Source of the DNA: Streptomyces liangshanensis
GTDB lineage: Bacteria > Actinomycetota > Actinomycetes > Streptomycetales > Streptomycetaceae
Length of the DNA stretch: 64,000 nt
Direction of reading: 5' to 3'
Assembly (NCBI RefSeq): GCF_011694815.1
Contig: NZ_CP050177.1
Location: 5,992,001-6,056,000 of the forward strand
The notes under the pieces are model-generated. The model worked only from the letters and a program-made list of their open reading frames with translations. It searched no databases and had not been told where the DNA came from. The position numbers and the translations under genes were made by a program. Positions 47,143 to 54,171 of the stretch are shown piece by piece (the stretch's first letter is position 1; every line of letters begins with the position of its first letter).

Positions 47143-47874
47143 GTGGCGAAACTCAATCAGATCATCGCGGTCGAGAAAGGCGTCAAGGCCAAGGCGCACC
47201 AGGACCTCACGGCGGCTCATCACGGGCTCCAGAAGCCGGCGTTGCTCGTCGGCATCTCCCGTACGTACCAGGCCAAGGACGAGGAGGGCGAGCAGCTGCC
47301 GCCCGAGTCGACCCGGGTCCAGGTCCAGGCCGAGGACGTGCTGCGTGACACCGCGAAGTCGCTGACGCGGCTGTTCGACGTGACCGCCACCAAGGACTGG
47401 GCGAACTGCGAGGCGCGCGCCGATGTCACCGTGGACGGACGGGTGTTGGTGGCCGCCGTGCCCGTCTCGTACCTCCTCTTCCTGGAGAAGCAGCTGACGG
47501 ACCTCAACACCTTCGTCCGCAAGCTCCCCGTGCTGGACGCGTCGGAGGCCTGGAGCCAGGACCCGTCGACGGACGCGTGGAAGACCGAGGCGGTACGGAC
47601 GCTCCGTACGAAGAAGGTCCCGCGCAACCACGTGAAGGCCGAGGCCACGGAGAAGCACCCGGCGCAGGTCGAGGTGTACTACGAGGACATCCCGGTCGGC
47701 TACTGGACGACGACCAAGTTCAGCGGCGCCCTGCCGGCTCGGCGGGTCAACGAACTGCTCGACCGGGTGGAGAAGCTCCAGCAGGCCGTGAAGTTCGCGC
47801 GCGAGGAGGCCAACGGCGCCGAGGTCACCGACCAGCGGGTGGGTGACGCCGTGTTCGGCTACCTGTTCGGGTAG
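47143..47874 (+). CDS. Conserved actinobacterial protein of unknown function
   Basis: 243 aa, cytoplasmic, strikingly well-formed protein that I know only as a conserved streptomycete family without assigned function. The start AKLNQIIAVEKGVKAKAHQDL is helical; a central segment (ANCEARADVTVDGRVLVAAVPVSYLLFLEKQL) looks like a beta-alpha core; the C-terminus (RVNELLDRVEKLQQAVKFAREEANGAE) is a predicted coiled coil ending in VGDAVFGYLFG. It is rich in Lys relative to its neighbours. GTG 47143 is preferred (leaderless -10); ATG 47110 would fall upstream of the -10. It is followed within 65-220 nt by two tRNA-mimic RNAs, which may be a functional link. Confidence 0.85.
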   Translation: MAKLNQIIAVEKGVKAKAHQDLTAAHHGLQKPALLVGISRTYQAKDEEGEQLPPESTRVQVQAEDVLRDTAKSLTRLFDVTATKDWANCEARADVTVDGRVLVAAVPVSYLLFLEKQLTDLNTFVRKLPVLDASEAWSQDPSTDAWKTEAVRTLRTKKVPRNHVKAEATEKHPAQVEVYYEDIPVGYWTTTKFSGALPARRVNELLDRVEKLQQAVKFAREEANGAEVTDQRVGDAVFGYLFG

Positions 47875-47938
47875 CCTCATTGATTCCCCGGCTGACGCAC
47901 AGACGCCGGCCGGGGTGCGCGAGGAGCGCAAGCTGAAA

Positions 47939-48046
47939 CTGAGGCTTGTCGTGAAAGGCGCGGTTCCTGTGGAGGTTCGAGTCCTCCCCGTGGCACTTCC
48001 TGCCTCGGTGGCCCAACTGGCAGAGGCAGACCGCGATCAATCTCAG
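47939..48046 (+). ncRNA. YrlA-like Y RNA / circularly permuted tRNA-like element 1
   Basis: The parts of a tRNA occur in permuted order. First a 3' half: anticodon-type strand CGGTT (47961-47965), 5-nt variable loop, T arm GGAGG-TTCGAGT-CCTCC (47971-47987) and acceptor-like strand CCGTGGC (47988-47994). Then a 7-nt linker (47995-48001). Then a 5' half: acceptor-like strand GCCTCGG (48002-48008; 6 of 7 pairs, one T-T), TG, D arm 48011-48027 with GG in the loop, and GACCG (48029-48033), which pairs back to CGGTT and extends to 7 bp with the flanks. An outer helix joins 47939-47948 to 48038-48046 with one bulged C. No free CCA end and no readable anticodon. This matches YrlA Y RNAs, tRNA mimics bound by Rsr/Ro60. 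Confidence 0.7.
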
Positions 48047-48092
48047 ACTATTGCTCCAGACTCAGCATTCGCCACCGATCGCCGGATCGACC

Positions 48093-48198
48093 GGACTCAG
48101 GCCCCGGACGTCGAAATGCCGGTTCAATTCCGGTCTGCGCAGCTCGATGCGCGGTGGTCCAAAGGCAGGACGCGACGACATCATGCTGACCTGAGTCC
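48093..48198 (+). ncRNA. YrlA-like Y RNA / circularly permuted tRNA-like element 2
   Basis: Same permuted layout as element 1, with better pairing. Anticodon-type strand CGTCG (48109-48113), 4-nt variable loop, T arm GCCGG-TTCAATT-CCGGT (48118-48134), acceptor-like strand CTGCGCA (48135-48141), linker 48142-48147, acceptor-like strand TGCGCGG (48148-48154, 7 of 7 pairs with one G-T), TG, D arm GTCC-AAAGGCA-GGAC (48157-48171), then CGACG (48173-48177), which pairs perfectly with CGTCG. An outer 9-bp perfect helix joins 48093-48101 to 48190-48198. The inner loop is ACATCATGCTGA against CCCCGGA. Sequence identity with element 1 is low although the structure is the same, which argues for selection on shape. 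Confidence 0.72.
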
Positions 48199-48235
48199 TC
48201 AAGTGTGCCGGCGTGTGCACATGGTGGCACTCACA

Positions 48236-48266
48236 GGGCTCGGGAGCCGGCTACGCTCCCGAGCCC
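48236..48266. terminator. Bidirectional terminator between the tRNA-mimic RNAs and the aminotransferase
   Basis: Perfect 12-bp inverted repeat (48236-48247 / 48255-48266), 7-nt loop, 16 nt beyond the aminotransferase stop and 37 nt after the second RNA element. Confidence 0.8.
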
Positions 48267-48282
48267 GCTCCCGTTCCCGGCC

Positions 48283-49494
48283 TCACTGCCGGTAGCCGCC
48301 CAGGAAGCGGCCGATACGGCTGATCGCCGCGTCGAGATCGTCGGCGTACGGCAGGGTCAGGATCCGGAAGTGGTCCGGGCGGGACCAGTTGAAGCCCGTG
48401 CCCTGCACCACCTGGATCTTCTCGCGCAACAGCAGGTCCAGCACGAACCGTTCGTCGTCGTGGATGCGGTGCACCTTCGGATCGAGGCGCGGGAACGCGT
48501 ACAGCGCGCCCTTCGGCTTGACGCACGAGACGCCGGGGATCTCGTTCAGCTTCTCCCAGGCGCGGTCGCGCTGTTCGCGCAGCCGCCCGCCCGGCGCCGT
48601 CAGCTCGTGGATGGACTGCCGCCCGCCGAGCGCGGCCTGAATGGCGTACTGCGCGGGCGCGTTGGGGCACAGCCGCATCGACGCCAGCATGGTCAGGCCC
48701 TCCAGATAGCTGCGGGCGTGCTGCTTGGGCCCCGTCACGACCAGCCAGCCGGAGCGGAAACCCGCCACGCGGTACGTCTTCGACAGCCCGCAGAACGTGA
48801 GCACCACCAGGTCGGGGGCGAGGGCGGCCGCGCTGTGGTGCACCGCGTCGTCGTAGAGGATCTGGTCGTAGATCTCGTCGGCGAACACCATCAGCTGGTG
48901 GCGGCGCGCCAGGTCGAGGATGCCCTCGACGATCTCGCGCGGATAGACCGCGCCGGTGGGGTTGTTGGGGTTGATGATCACGACGGCCTTGGTCCGGTCG
49001 GTGATCTTGGCCGCCATGTCCTCCAGATCCGGGTACCACTCCGCGGACTCGTCGCAGAGGTAGTGCACGGCCCGGCCCCCGGCCAGGGTCGTCACGGCCG
49101 TCCAGAGCGGGAAGTCCGGTGCGGGGATGAGGACTTCGTCCCCGTCCTCCAGCAGCGCCTGCACCGCCATGGAGACCAGTTCGGACACGCCGTTGCCGAG
49201 GAAGACGTCGTCGACGGTCACCTCGGTCAGGCCCAGGGTCTGGTAGCGCTGGGCGACGGCGCGGCGGGCGGAGAGGATCCCGCGCGAGTCCGTGTAGCCG
49301 TGGGCCTTCGGCAGCATCCTGATCATGTCCTGGACGATCTCCTCCGGCGCCTCGAAGCCGAAGGCCGCGGGGTTGCCGGTGTTGAGGCGCAGGACGCTGT
49401 GGCCCGCCTCCTCCAGGGCGTCGGCCTGCTCGATGACCGGGCCGCGGATCTCGTAACAGACCTCGCTGAGCTTGCTCGACTGCCGGAATTCCAT
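48283..49494 (-). CDS. PLP-dependent aminotransferase (AlaT-like)
   Basis: 403 aa class I/II aminotransferase with the fold-type I landmarks VFLGNGVSELVSMA, NPNNPTGAVYPREI, FADEIYDQILYDD (PLP Asp and Tyr), the Schiff-base Lys in CGLSKTYRVAGFRSGW, and the substrate Arg near HFRILTLPYADD. The sequence matches the bacterial alanine/aspartate aminotransferase group (AlaT), which makes alanine from pyruvate and glutamate. ATG 49494 gives the normal length, with GGGAG 9 nt upstream. It is divergent from the HxlR regulator across a palindromic site, so it may be under its control. Confidence 0.93.
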   Translation of the reverse strand: MEFRQSSKLSEVCYEIRGPVIEQADALEEAGHSVLRLNTGNPAAFGFEAPEEIVQDMIRMLPKAHGYTDSRGILSARRAVAQRYQTLGLTEVTVDDVFLGNGVSELVSMAVQALLEDGDEVLIPAPDFPLWTAVTTLAGGRAVHYLCDESAEWYPDLEDMAAKITDRTKAVVIINPNNPTGAVYPREIVEGILDLARRHQLMVFADEIYDQILYDDAVHHSAAALAPDLVVLTFCGLSKTYRVAGFRSGWLVVTGPKQHARSYLEGLTMLASMRLCPNAPAQYAIQAALGGRQSIHELTAPGGRLREQRDRAWEKLNEIPGVSCVKPKGALYAFPRLDPKVHRIHDDERFVLDLLLREKIQVVQGTGFNWSRPDHFRILTLPYADDLDAAISRIGRFLGGYRQ

Positions 49495-49539
49495 GCGGTG
49501 GGCTCCCAGACCTCGTTCGACCTTCGGGCGATTCTTGCG

Positions 49540-49560
49540 ACACTTGGTTTTACCAAGTGT
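49540..49560. promoter_or_regulatory. Palindromic operator between aminotransferase and hxlR genes
   Basis: Perfect inverted repeat ACACTTGGT-TTT-ACCAAGTGT in an unusually AT-containing stretch, 46 nt upstream of the aminotransferase start and 40 nt upstream of the regulator start. It sits where an HxlR-type dimer would repress both genes. Confidence 0.75.
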
Positions 49561-49564
49561 CCGC

Positions 49565-49592
49565 TTGGAAAGTCCAACAACATGTCTAGACT
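49565..49592 (+). promoter_or_regulatory. Promoter of the HxlR gene
   Basis: TTGGAA (49565-49570), 16-nt spacer, TAGACT (49587-49592), ending 7 nt before ATG 49600; it supports a leaderless transcript and the later of two possible starts. Confidence 0.5.
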
Positions 49593-49599
49593 GCGACGC

Positions 49600-50304
49600 A
49601 TGCCACGCCGCCGAAGCTACGACCAGTACTGTTCCGCCGCGCGCGCCCTCGACGCCGTGGGCGACCGCTGGACCCTGCTGATCGTCCGTGAACTCCTGGC
49701 GGGCCCCCGCCGCTACACCGATCTGCACGCCGATCTGCCCGGCGTCAGCACGGACGTGCTGGCGTCGCGGCTCAAGGACATGGAGCGCGACGAACTGGCC
49801 ACGCGCCGCAAGCTGCCCCCGCCGGCCGCTGCGGTCGTGTACGAACTCACCGAGCGTGGGCGGGAGTTGCTGCCGGTGCTCACCGCGCTGGCGCGGTGGG
49901 GGGCGCCGGCCCTGGCCGAGCGCCGCCCCACCGACGCCGTACGGGCGCACTGGTTCGCCGTACCGCTGATGCCGGTGCTCGCCGCGTGCGCGGCGGGCGC
50001 GGGGGCCGGGGCGGAGGGTGTGGTGGAAGTGCGGCTGGACGAGGGGGTGTTCCACGTCCGGCTGGGCGGCGGGGCACCGGGCCCAGTCGCGGATCAGGCC
50101 GTGGATCGGGCCGCGGACCCGGCCGCGAACCCGGTCGCGTACGGAGACGGGCCCGCCGACGCCCCCGACGCCCGCCTCGTCCTGGACGCCGACACCTGCC
50201 GCGCGGTGGGCGCCGGGACGCTCGCGCTCGCCGACGCGGTACGGGACGGCCGGATCGAGGTGTCGGGCGACGGCCCCCTCGCGAAGGCGCTGCGCGGCGC
50301 GTGA
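49600..50304 (+). CDS. HxlR-family transcriptional regulator
   Basis: 234 aa. The winged-helix HxlR domain (about 5-100) is clear: YDQYCSAARALDAVGDRWTLLIVRELLAGPRRYTDL, then GVSTDVLASRLKDMERDELATRR. HxlR proteins usually respond to redox or small-molecule stress and bind short palindromes such as the one upstream. The C-terminal 130 residues form a second domain, partly Ala/Gly-rich (ACAAGAGAGAEG), possibly a SCP2-like ligand domain; they are longer than the usual 110-150 aa HxlR protein. ATG 49582 would add six residues but lies upstream of the -10. Confidence 0.88.
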   Translation: MPRRRSYDQYCSAARALDAVGDRWTLLIVRELLAGPRRYTDLHADLPGVSTDVLASRLKDMERDELATRRKLPPPAAAVVYELTERGRELLPVLTALARWGAPALAERRPTDAVRAHWFAVPLMPVLAACAAGAGAGAEGVVEVRLDEGVFHVRLGGGAPGPVADQAVDRAADPAANPVAYGDGPADAPDARLVLDADTCRAVGAGTLALADAVRDGRIEVSGDGPLAKALRGA

Positions 50305-50454
50305 CACGGCCACGCGAAGTCGCGGGAAGCGGACGGACCGTGTGCGCGGATCGAGTAGCGTGACCGGATTGGGCACGGTCGTCGGCGGAGGGGACTCTCC
50401 GGGACTCGACTCCGGGATTCAACTCCGCCTCTCCGCAGATGAGTTGGAGGAGCC

Positions 50455-50970
50455 ATGAGAGCTTGGAGCAGACGGCGCGCGGCAGGCCCCCGGTGGGCGG
50501 CACGGTGGCCCCGCGCGGCCCGTTCCGGCCGGGCGGCGCTGGTCACCGCGTCGGTGGCCGCGCTCGCGGTGGTGCCGTCCGCCGCGCTCGCCACACCGGG
50601 CAGCGGCGTCACGGGCACGATCCTGGCCCAGGGAACCTCGGACGGCACCGTGAAGGTGCGGACCAAGGGGCGGACGGACGTGGTCGTGCGGACCATCACC
50701 GTCGCGCCGGGCGGCTCCACCGGCTGGCACTACCACCGGGGCCAGCTGATCGCCGTCGTGCAGTCCGGCACACTCACCAGGACCCTGGACGACTGCTCGG
50801 TCGAGGAGACCCCGGCCGGGAAGTCGTTCGTCGAACCCTCCGGGGCGCGGCACCGCCACATCGGCCGCAACCTGGGCACCGAGCCGGTCGTCCTGTACGT
50901 CACCTACCTGCTGCCGGCCGGCAGCGCGCTGTCCGAGGACGCGGAACCCCCGGGGTGCGCGCACGCGTGA
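50455..50970 (+). CDS. Secreted cupin-domain protein
   Basis: 171 aa. An Arg-rich start with several RR pairs and a hydrophobic ALVTASVAALAVVPSAALA gives a signal peptide; Tat or Sec export is uncertain. The single cupin barrel (about 55-160) has the metal-binding motif GWHYHRGQLIAVVQSG and the second motif near PSGARHRHIG. Small cupins of this kind bind a divalent metal; enzymatic role unknown. GGAGG lies 5 nt before the ATG. The kinase-like gene starts immediately after the stop codon. Confidence 0.85.
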   Translation: MRAWSRRRAAGPRWAARWPRAARSGRAALVTASVAALAVVPSAALATPGSGVTGTILAQGTSDGTVKVRTKGRTDVVVRTITVAPGGSTGWHYHRGQLIAVVQSGTLTRTLDDCSVEETPAGKSFVEPSGARHRHIGRNLGTEPVVLYVTYLLPAGSALSEDAEPPGCAHA

Positions 50971-51636
50971 GTGCCGGGGGTGACCGATGATGAACGGGTG
51001 CGACTCGAAGCGATCACCTGGGACAGGCTGACCGACGCCCTGGCCGAGCGGGTGCTGAAGACGGCGCCGGCCGACGGCGGTCCGTGGCTGCGCGTCGCCG
51101 TCGACGGCGCGCCGGCCGCGGGGACCGCCGCCCCCGCCGCCGCGCTCGCCGACGCGCTGCGGTTGCGCGGCAGGTCGGTCCTCGTGATCGACACGGCCGG
51201 GTTCCTGCGCCCGGCGTCGCTGCGGTACGAGTACGGCCGCGAGGACCCCGACACGTACTACCAGGGGTGGTTCGACACCGGCGCGCTCTGGCGCGAGGTC
51301 TTCGGACCGCTGGACCCGGGCGGCAGCGGACAGGTCCTGCCCGACCTGTGGGACCCGCTCACGGACCGGGCCACCCGCAGCGCGCCCCGCGAACTCCCGC
51401 CCGGCGGCGTACTGGTGACACACGGTCCGTTCCTGCTGGGCCACTGGTTCCCGTTCGACCTCACCGTGCACCTGGGCCTGTCGCCGAACGCCCTGCGCCG
51501 CCGGACGGCCGACTCCGAGCGCTGGACGCTGCCCGCCTTCCAGCGGTACGACGAGGAGGTCGACCCGTCCTCGGCGGCCGACGTGGTGGTACGGGCCGAC
51601 GACCCCCGCCACCCCGCCTGGGGCGGCCTGCCCTAG
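50971..51636 (+). CDS. Uridine kinase-like P-loop protein with degenerate Walker A
   Basis: 221 aa. Overall it follows the uridine kinase / phosphoribulokinase-like group annotated in Streptomyces: LRVAVDGAPAAGTAAPAAALADALRLRG in the P-loop place, SVLVIDTAGFLRP as the strand-2 acidic region and YDEEVDPSSAADVVV near the end. The Walker A Lys-Ser/Thr is missing (GAPAAGTAA), so ATP binding is doubtful and the protein may be inactive as a kinase or use a different nucleotide. GTG 50971 touches the cupin stop; GTG 50980 is an alternative start. No separate promoter is visible, so it is probably cotranscribed with the cupin. Confidence 0.75.
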   Translation: MPGVTDDERVRLEAITWDRLTDALAERVLKTAPADGGPWLRVAVDGAPAAGTAAPAAALADALRLRGRSVLVIDTAGFLRPASLRYEYGREDPDTYYQGWFDTGALWREVFGPLDPGGSGQVLPDLWDPLTDRATRSAPRELPPGGVLVTHGPFLLGHWFPFDLTVHLGLSPNALRRRTADSERWTLPAFQRYDEEVDPSSAADVVVRADDPRHPAWGGLP

Positions 51637-51685
51637 ACCCTGGCGGACGACCCCGGCGGACGGCCCCGGCGCACGCAGCCCTCGT

Positions 51686-52126
51686 TCAGCGCGCGGTCCC
51701 GAGGAAGGCCGTCAGGCTGTCCAGGAGCATCGTGGAGCCCTGCTCGGCCCCGTCGCGCTCCTCCGCCGTGTCGCACGTCTGGCTCAGCACGAGGTGCGTG
51801 CCGGCGCCCCGCTCGTCGAGTTCGAGCGTCATGAGCGCCTGCTCGCTCCTCCCCGGCACGTCCATGCCGGTCACCAGGCGCCGGTTCCTGTCGACCTCGG
51901 CGTACGAACCGGTCAGCGGGAACTCCGCGCCGTCCGGGGTCACCATCGTCGCCTTCCACGCCCCACCGGGCCGTACGTCCATCTCGACGGTCCCCGGGGC
52001 GGCGTAGGCCCACTGCGCGTAGGACTCCGGGACGGTCCAGGCGTCCCACACCGCCGCCGCGGGGACGTCGAGCGTCCGCTCCAAGGTGTAGGAGAAACCC
52101 TCGCCCGTGTGCTGTTCCGTGCTCAT
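51686..52126 (-). CDS. SRPBCC (AHSA1-like) protein
   Basis: 146 aa, Bet v1-like fold with a hydrophobic cavity. The start YTLERTLDVPAAAVWDAWTVPESYAQW and the middle VRPGGAWKATMVTPDG are characteristic of the AHSA1/activator-of-Hsp90-homology group common in Streptomyces. It probably binds a lipid or small ligand; no partner is evident. ATG 52126 begins the conserved N-terminus. It converges on the kinase-like gene. Confidence 0.88.
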   Translation of the reverse strand: MSTEQHTGEGFSYTLERTLDVPAAAVWDAWTVPESYAQWAYAAPGTVEMDVRPGGAWKATMVTPDGAEFPLTGSYAEVDRNRRLVTGMDVPGRSEQALMTLELDERGAGTHLVLSQTCDTAEERDGAEQGSTMLLDSLTAFLGTAR

Positions 52127-52228
52127 CCCGTGCTCCCTGTTCGCTCTGGTCCGGCTGTTGTACGAGGTAGACGCGTACGGCTCCCGAAACTCATCGGTCC
52201 GCCGCGCCCCTTTTCGCCCGGGCGCCCG

Positions 52229-53182
52229 TCACCCCGCGAAACCGGCCGCGGGACCCCCTTCCCGGCCCGGCCTGCCCCCCGCCCGGGTCACCGCCGCCGC
52301 GCCCGCCCGGCAGCCCTCCCCGGCGGCCTCCGGCGGGTCCGCGCCCGCCAGGCGCGCCGCCAGGTAGGCGCCCGTGAAGGCGTCGCCCGCGCCCGTCGAG
52401 TCGACCGCGAGGGCCGCGACCGGGGCCACCCGGGCCGTCACCTCGCCCGCCTCGGCCACCAGCGCGCCCGCCGCGCCCAGGGTCACCACCGCCACCGGCA
52501 CCCGCCGGCTCAGCGCGGCCGCCGCCGCCCCGGCGTCCGCCAGCCCGGTGAGGAGCCTCGCCTCGTCGGCGTTGGGGAGAAGCGTTTCCGCGCCCGTGGT
52601 CGCCGCCAGGAAGCGCTCCACGCCCAGCTCCCCGACGAACGCCACCGACGCCGGGTCCACACTCACCGCGACGCCCCGCTCCCGCGCCGAGGCCAGCGCG
52701 GCGGCCGCCGTCCCCCGGCCGGGCCCGGAGAAGTACAGGTAGCCCGACAGGTGCAGCCGCCCGACGCCGTCCAGCATCGAGGGCGACCAATCGTCGGCGG
52801 TCAGGCGCGTCGACGCGCCGCCGTCGGTGAGGAAGGTCCGTTCCGCGGAGGCGTCCACCAGCGAGATGACCGTGGCGGTCGGCGCCTCGTCGTCCACGAC
52901 CAGCCGCGGCCGGACCCCCGCCTCCCGCAGCGACGCCTCGTGCCACGCCCGCGCGTCCGTCCCCACCCGGCCGAGCAGGCGTACGTCCGCGCACCCCCAA
53001 CGGGCCGCCCAGCAGGCCGCGTTCGCCCCCGCGCCGCCCGGCAGGAGGCGGATGTCGGCCGTCGTGTCCGTGCCGCGCGCCAGGGGCGACCGGTGGCGCG
53101 CCACCACATCGGTGACCACGTCCCCGACCACCAGCAACCCACGCCCACCCCCCTCCGCACCCCCACCCGAACGCCCCCTCAC
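52229..53182 (-). CDS. psuK: PfkB-family carbohydrate kinase (probable pseudouridine kinase)
   Basis: 317 aa ribokinase-fold kinase. The substrate motif LPGGAGANAACWAARWG and the anion-hole/catalytic motif VDSTGAGDAFTGAYLAAR (catalytic Asp) are both intact. Direct coupling to the pseudouridine-5'-phosphate glycosidase gene (GTGA overlap at 53179-53182) makes pseudouridine kinase the most likely role; sugar kinase activity cannot be excluded. The Gly-rich start is uncertain: GTG 53182 is favoured for coupling, and a TTG after GGAGGGG some 15 codons later is possible. Confidence 0.88.
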   Translation of the reverse strand: MRGRSGGGAEGGGRGLLVVGDVVTDVVARHRSPLARGTDTTADIRLLPGGAGANAACWAARWGCADVRLLGRVGTDARAWHEASLREAGVRPRLVVDDEAPTATVISLVDASAERTFLTDGGASTRLTADDWSPSMLDGVGRLHLSGYLYFSGPGRGTAAAALASARERGVAVSVDPASVAFVGELGVERFLAATTGAETLLPNADEARLLTGLADAGAAAAALSRRVPVAVVTLGAAGALVAEAGEVTARVAPVAALAVDSTGAGDAFTGAYLAARLAGADPPEAAGEGCRAGAAAVTRAGGRPGREGGPAAGFAG

Positions 53183-54087
53183 CACGCCCCCGCGATCGCC
53201 GCCGCCAGGCGCACGTTCCCGCGTACCGCCGCCAGGTTGGCCTCCAGCGACGCACCCCCGGTCCCGCGCACCAGGCGCTCCAGCAGGAACGGCGTGACGG
53301 CCTGCCCCGTCACCCCCCGTTCCCGGCACGCCTCCAGCGCCTCCGCCAGCACCCTGTCGTGCAGCTCCGGGTCCAACTGCTCCGACTCCGGTACGGGGTT
53401 GGCGACCACGATCGCCGCCTCGGGCCCGCCCAGCGCGTCCTGGGCGCGCATCACCGCCGCCACCTCGTCCGGCGTACGGACCGTCCAGTCGACGGGCTCG
53501 CCCGAGGACGACAGGTAGAAGCCGGGAAAGTGCGACGTCCCGTACCCGAGGATGCCGACGCCCAGCGTCTCCAGCCGTTGCAGCGTCGCCGGCACGTCGA
53601 GGATCGACTTCACCCCCGCGCAGACCACCGTGATCCGGGTCCGCGCCAGGAGCCGCAGGTCGGCCGACTCGTCCTGGGTCTCGGTCCAGCCGCGGTGGAC
53701 GCCGCCGAGCCCGCCCGTCGCGAACACCCGGATCCCCGCCCGCGCGGCGAGGAACGCCGTCGCGGAGACCGTCGTCGCCCCGCTCGCCCGTGCCGCGAGC
53801 GCCGGCGCCAGGTCGCGATGACCGAGCTTCCGTACGGAGGTGTCCCCGGCGACCCGCTCCAACTGGTCCTTGCTCAGGCCCACATGGGCCCGCCCGTCCA
53901 GCACGGCCACCGTCGCGGGGACGGCCCCGCCGGACCGTACGAGCTCCTCCAGCTCGTGGGCCACGGCCAGATTGCGCGGGCGCGGCAGCCCGTGCGCGAT
54001 GATGGTCGATTCCAGCGCGACGACGGGACGGCGCCCGGCGAGCGCGTCCCGTACCTCGGGGGACAGGTGCGTGGTGGTGTCTGACAT
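53179..54087 (-). CDS. psuG: Pseudouridine-5'-phosphate glycosidase
   Basis: 302 aa. PsuG cleaves the C-C glycosidic bond of pseudouridine 5'-phosphate to uracil and ribose 5-phosphate, with Mn2+ help. The conserved signature ALESTIIAHGLPRPRN is near residues 24-38, FATGGLGGVHRG follows, the catalytic Lys lies in VCAGVKSILDVPATLQRLE, and the C-terminal NVRLAAAIAGAW is typical. With the kinase gene it forms the two-step pseudouridine degradation route. ATG 54087 is the start. It is transcribed separately from the dehydrogenase gene, which ends at a terminator upstream of it. Confidence 0.95.
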   Translation of the reverse strand: MSDTTTHLSPEVRDALAGRRPVVALESTIIAHGLPRPRNLAVAHELEELVRSGGAVPATVAVLDGRAHVGLSKDQLERVAGDTSVRKLGHRDLAPALAARASGATTVSATAFLAARAGIRVFATGGLGGVHRGWTETQDESADLRLLARTRITVVCAGVKSILDVPATLQRLETLGVGILGYGTSHFPGFYLSSSGEPVDWTVRTPDEVAAVMRAQDALGGPEAAIVVANPVPESEQLDPELHDRVLAEALEACRERGVTGQAVTPFLLERLVRGTGGASLEANLAAVRGNVRLAAAIAGAW

Positions 54088-54105
54088 GACCCCATCCCTG
54101 GCACA

Positions 54106-54149
54106 CGACGGGCCCGCGCAAACGTCCACGACGTCGCGCGGGCCCGTCG
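54106..54149 (-). terminator. Terminator of the formaldehyde dehydrogenase gene
   Basis: Perfect 14-bp inverted repeat (54106-54119 / 54136-54149) with a 16-nt loop, 22 nt past the dehydrogenase stop and 18 nt before the psuG start. Confidence 0.75.
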
Positions 54150-54171
54150 GCCCCGGTCCGGGAGGCAGCCG

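Noticed and set aside
47909..47995. A conventional tRNA ending at the first T arm (5' end GCCGGGG)
   Set aside because: Acceptor pairs 6 of 7, but no D arm or anticodon arm can be formed in between; the downstream GCCTCGG with its true D arm is a far better partner.
48002..48142. One ordinary tRNA split by an intron, 5' half at 48002 and 3' half ending at 48142
   Set aside because: Acceptor strands GCCTCGG and CTGCGCA do not pair, and neither do the anticodon-type strands; the permuted pairing is clearly better.
47875..48282. Permuted group I intron with tRNA exons
   Set aside because: Flanks of 60-110 nt are too short for a group I core and no P3-P8 elements were seen.
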